A program made the translations under genes and the position numbers. A stretch of DNA of 8,941 nucleotides, taken from Gp7-AA10 sp035636095. Lineage in GTDB: Bacteria > Acidobacteriota > Thermoanaerobaculia > Gp7-AA8. This document shows, one piece after another, positions 6,346 through 8,941 of the stretch (its first letter is position 1; each line of letters begins with the position of its first letter). The DNA lies in the NCBI GenBank assembly GCA_035636095.1, contig DASPZU010000040.1:1-8941 (forward strand). The letters run 5' to 3'. The notes below the pieces were generated by a model. The model was not told the DNA's origin. It saw nothing but the letters and a program-made list of their open reading frames with translations, and ran no database searches.

Positions 6346-8941
6346 CTAGTGGCGGTCGAGCTCGCTTTGCCAGTTGACCACGACCGTGATCGGAATCGAT
6401 CGCTTGTCAGCCGGAACGGTGTTCATGAGGAACCGCTTGCCATCGCGCGTGACGTCGTACTCGCGCTCTTCGTCGCGCGCCGGACGCAGGACGACGTCGA
6501 AAAGATACACCGGCGTTCCGGGCTTCAGCGTGCCGCTGGACGTATCGATGGAAACGGACATCATCCGCCCTCCGGCGCCGAGATAGAACAGCTCCCGCTC
6601 GTCGCCACGCCAGGTCGGTTGTGTTCCTCCATCTGCGGTGATCTGCACGCGCGAGCCGCCGCCGGGATAGCGGGCGGCATACACCTGATACATCCCCGAC
6701 TCGTTCGAGACATACGCGACCCAGCGTCCGCTCGGAGAAAAGGCGGGCCCGATTTCATTGAACGGTGTGGCAACGAATGGCGTAGGAGTTCCGGTATCGA
6801 GCGGAAGCGCGAAAATGTCGTTCTGGGTCTGACCGGAAATGCGCCGAAACAGGAGTACGCGACCGTCGGAAGAGATGTCTTCGGCGAAATCGGGATTCCC
6901 AGCGCTCATCAAGAGCTGCTTTTCCTCGAGTCCCTCGAGTGCTTTGATGAAGAGGCTCGGAAATCCGAGACGGTTGGAAGAAAAGATCACCCGAGTTCCG
7001 TCGGGCGTCAGCACACCGCCGAACTCGTCTCGCGGATGAAATGTCACACGCCGCGGGACCGCTCGCGCGACGTCAAAGAGCCAAAGGTCGAGCGTGCCGG
7101 TGACGGGATCCGGTGCTGCGTAGAGAATCCCTCGTCCATCACGGGTCAGCCGCGGACTCGTGTAAGCGCTTGGAGTCGCGAGTGCCGGTTCGCTGCGTCC
7201 ATTGCGATCGAACCATTCCAACCTGCCCATGTGGTAAGCCGATCCGAAGGCCAGAACGCCGCTGCGCGAGGCGCTGAATACGCCGAAGCCGGAGGCGTGG
7301 TAAGCGACCGGCTCACTGATGACCGGCGACGCCTCCCCCTCCAACTGCAGCGCGCGGAGGTTGAACCGCTGCATCACCAGCCTCTGATTGCGCAGAAACA
7401 GCAGGTATCCGGGATCGACAAACGTTACATTCGACGAGGTATCCAGCAGACGCCGCGGCAGGGGTGAGTCGAGCGACGCAAGGTTGAGGGTCTCGCCCAG
7501 TCTCTCGCCGACTGATGGTGTCCGGATGAGAAAAATGAAGTGCTTTCCGTCGGGAAGAAAGCAGGGTAGCCGATGCGAGGACTCGTGGCGCGAAGCGTCC
7601 AGGGTCGTGACCTGCCGTACACTCCCGCCGCTGGCTGCGACGCGATAGATCGGCGAATTCCCCGCCGGCGCAAAGATGATGTCGTTGTTCACCGACCAGC
7701 TTCCTCCGCGGCCAAATGAAGCCGGACAGAGGATCTGCGGCGAACCGCCGCGAACGTCGATGCGTTTGAGGTAACCGCCCGCGAAGAAGCCGACCGATTT
7801 CGAATCGGGTGACCAGAAGGGAAAGCCGGCTCCGTCGGTGCCAGGCAGCGCGACCGCCTCGCTGGCCGAGAAATCGCGCAGCCAGAGCATGACGCGGGCG
7901 CCGCCTTCGTCCATGGCGGCGAAGACCATGAAGCGACCATCGGGCGAAACTGCCGGCGGTCCGAGGTTGTAGTTGACGGCGTAAGTCCAGCCGTGAGGCG
8001 CTGTAACGCTGAAGCGGATCGTGCGCTGCGGTGTGTTAGGGCGAAACGCAATGATGCCGAGGAGCGCAGCGAGGATCACAGCCGCCGCCACCATCCACGG
8101 CAGCAGCGGCGTGCGCTCCGGCTTGCCGACGGCAGGCTGCTGCGCTTGCAGCAGCTCCCATCGCAGATCGGCGGCGCACTGCCAGCGATCATCACTATTT
8201 TTAGCTATGCATTTACGTACGATATTCTCGAAGGAGACCGGAGTGAGAGGCTGGATCTCCGAAATCGGTTTCGGTTCGCCTCTCACGATTGCTGCGATGA
8301 GGCTGGTCTTCGTTTTCCCCTCGAAGGCGCGTTTGCCGGTCGCCATCTCGTACAGCACTACCCCTAACGCGAAGATGTCGGTTCGGGCGTCCGCTTGCTC
8401 GCCTTCGAGTTGCTCGGGGGCCATGTACTGGAATGTCCCGACGATCGTGCCTTCCGCGGTGAGAGGCTTGTTTTCTGTGGCATCGAATGCCGCCGAGGTC
8501 GGCGGCGCTCCACCTTTCGCCAGTCCGAAGTCGAGCAGCTTCGCCCCCGATTTCGTGATCATGATGTTGCCCGGCTTCAGATCACGATGTACGATTCCGG
8601 CGCGATGCGCTTTGTCGAGAGCGTCGGCGATCTCGATGCCGTAGCGCAGCACCTGCTCGAGCGGCAATGGTCCCTTTGTCAGGCGGTCCGCCAGCGACTC
8701 CCCTTCCAGCAGCTCCATGACGAGATAGTTCTCGCCGACGTCGTACAAGGTGCAGATGTGGGGATGATTGAGCGACGAGATCGATTTCGCTTCCCGCTCA
8801 AAGCGCTGCGCGAATTCCGGTGGAACGATCTTGATGGCGACGTTGCGATCCAACCGCGTGTCCCGCCCCCGCCACACCTCCCCCATCCCGCCCGCCCCGA
8901 TCGGCGCGACGATCTCGTACGGCCCGAGGCGGCTGCCGGAG
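6346..8941 (-). CDS. Membrane Ser/Thr protein kinase with TolB/WD40-like beta-propeller, 5' end cut by window edge
   Basis: The frame is open to the window edge, with 864 residues visible. The ATG at 8886 is not the real start: 18 further codons read SGSRLGPYEIVAPIGAGG, the beginning of the kinase fold, so only a few N-terminal residues are missing. In visible numbering the kinase shows GAGGMGEV (15-22), Lys37, Glu50, HRDLKPGN (118-125), DFG (137-139) and APE (174-176). A hydrophobic membrane segment follows at about 281-299. The rest is a TolB/WD40-like propeller with blades such as VSPDGRFMVF, WSPDSKSVGFF, LPDGKHFIF, LTPDGTRVIFSSN and FSPSGRWVAYVSN. All kinase residues needed for catalysis are present. 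Compared with the downstream paralogue, six residues are missing between EFA and RFEREAK (beta-3 to alpha-C region), and the activation segment contains the 25-bp repeat. The protein ends SIPITVVVNW plus a short tail, matching the paralogue's TIPITLVVNF end. The TAG stop lies 26 bases before the next kinase start, so co-transcription is likely. Confidence 0.93.
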   Translation of the reverse strand, partial: SGSRLGPYEIVAPIGAGGMGEVWRGRDTRLDRNVAIKIVPPEFAQRFEREAKSISSLNHPHICTLYDVGENYLVMELLEGESLADRLTKGPLPLEQVLRYGIEIADALDKAHRAGIVHRDLKPGNIMITKSGAKLLDFGLAKGGAPPTSAAFDATENKPLTAEGTIVGTFQYMAPEQLEGEQADARTDIFALGVVLYEMATGKRAFEGKTKTSLIAAIVRGEPKPISEIQPLTPVSFENIVRKCIAKNSDDRWQCAADLRWELLQAQQPAVGKPERTPLLPWMVAAAVILAALLGIIAFRPNTPQRTIRFSVTAPHGWTYAVNYNLGPPAVSPDGRFMVFAAMDEGGARVMLWLRDFSASEAVALPGTDGAGFPFWSPDSKSVGFFAGGYLKRIDVRGGSPQILCPASFGRGGSWSVNNDIIFAPAGNSPIYRVAASGGSVRQVTTLDASRHESSHRLPCFLPDGKHFIFLIRTPSVGERLGETLNLASLDSPLPRRLLDTSSNVTFVDPGYLLFLRNQRLVMQRFNLRALQLEGEASPVISEPVAYHASGFGVFSASRSGVLAFGSAYHMGRLEWFDRNGRSEPALATPSAYTSPRLTRDGRGILYAAPDPVTGTLDLWLFDVARAVPRRVTFHPRDEFGGVLTPDGTRVIFSSNRLGFPSLFIKALEGLEEKQLLMSAGNPDFAEDISSDGRVLLFRRISGQTQNDIFALPLDTGTPTPFVATPFNEIGPAFSPSGRWVAYVSNESGMYQVYAARYPGGGSRVQITADGGTQPTWRGDERELFYLGAGGRMMSVSIDTSSGTLKPGTPVYLFDVVLRPARDEEREYDVTRDGKRFLMNTVPADKRSIPITVVVNWQSELDRH
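8489..8513. repeat. 25-bp palindrome-bearing repeat, copy 2 (inside the upstream kinase gene)
   Basis: The 25 bases are identical, in the same plus-strand orientation, to 2074-2098. The 8-base arms are at 8489-8496 and 8499-8506, followed by GCTCCAC to 8513. Here it is translated from the minus strand, contributing to GGAPPTSAA directly after DFGLAK in the kinase activation segment. The paralogous kinase at 3728-6319 has an unrelated sequence (PASVFNIDG) at this place and no palindrome. Confidence 0.85.

Noticed and set aside
6349..7467. Plus-strand open frame of 372 codons opposite the upstream kinase, and a similar one of 256 codons at 5525-6295
   Set aside because: Same antisense effect. 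The minus-strand kinase reading has clear catalytic motifs and propeller blades; the plus-strand peptides have none.
8884..8886. ATG at 8886 as the start of the upstream kinase
   Set aside because: It falls inside the Gly-rich loop (GAGGMGEV). The 18 codons before it encode the conserved start of the kinase domain, so the true start is outside the window.

Overview
The window is GC-rich, gene-dense bacterial DNA with almost no intergenic space. Two tandem receptor-type Ser/Thr kinases carrying TolB/WD40-like propellers, together with a fused-E1 2-oxoacid dehydrogenase and several toxin-antitoxin modules, suggest a soil-type lineage such as Acidobacteriota or a relative. That assignment is inference from gene style only; no marker gene is present.

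Plus strand, left part (1-3087): the last 35 residues of a YheT-type alpha/beta hydrolase. This is followed by a VapBC module (ribbon-helix-helix antitoxin, PIN toxin) that reads as broken: one in-frame stop and one frameshift in the antitoxin, one frameshift in the toxin. Then comes an intact 769-codon gene fusing the alpha and beta halves of a thiamine-diphosphate (TPP) 2-oxoacid dehydrogenase E1, starting 9 bases after the toxin relic. No E2 or E3 gene is in view.

Minus strand, right part (8941 down to 3074): four genes that look like one transcription unit. In order they are a kinase-propeller gene cut off by the window edge (6346-8941), a second kinase-propeller gene (3728-6319), an AbrB-type VapB antitoxin (3487-3726) and an intact PIN-domain VapC toxin (3074-3490). 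VapB starts one base after the kinase stop codon, and VapC overlaps VapB by a GTGA. The VapC 3' end overlaps the E1 3' end by 14 bp in a convergent arrangement.

The two kinases are paralogues: their catalytic domains are nearly the same, while their propellers have diverged strongly. That fits duplication followed by change of the presumed sensor part.

The most unusual item is a perfect 25-bp repeat with an internal palindrome. One copy lies in the alpha/beta linker of the E1 gene (2074-2098) and the other in the activation segment of the upstream kinase gene (8489-8513). The two host genes are unrelated and the repeat is translated from opposite strands. It looks like a small mobile palindromic element tolerated inside reading frames. 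No RNA genes, CRISPR arrays, insertion sequences or gene-free stretches over 300 bases were seen.
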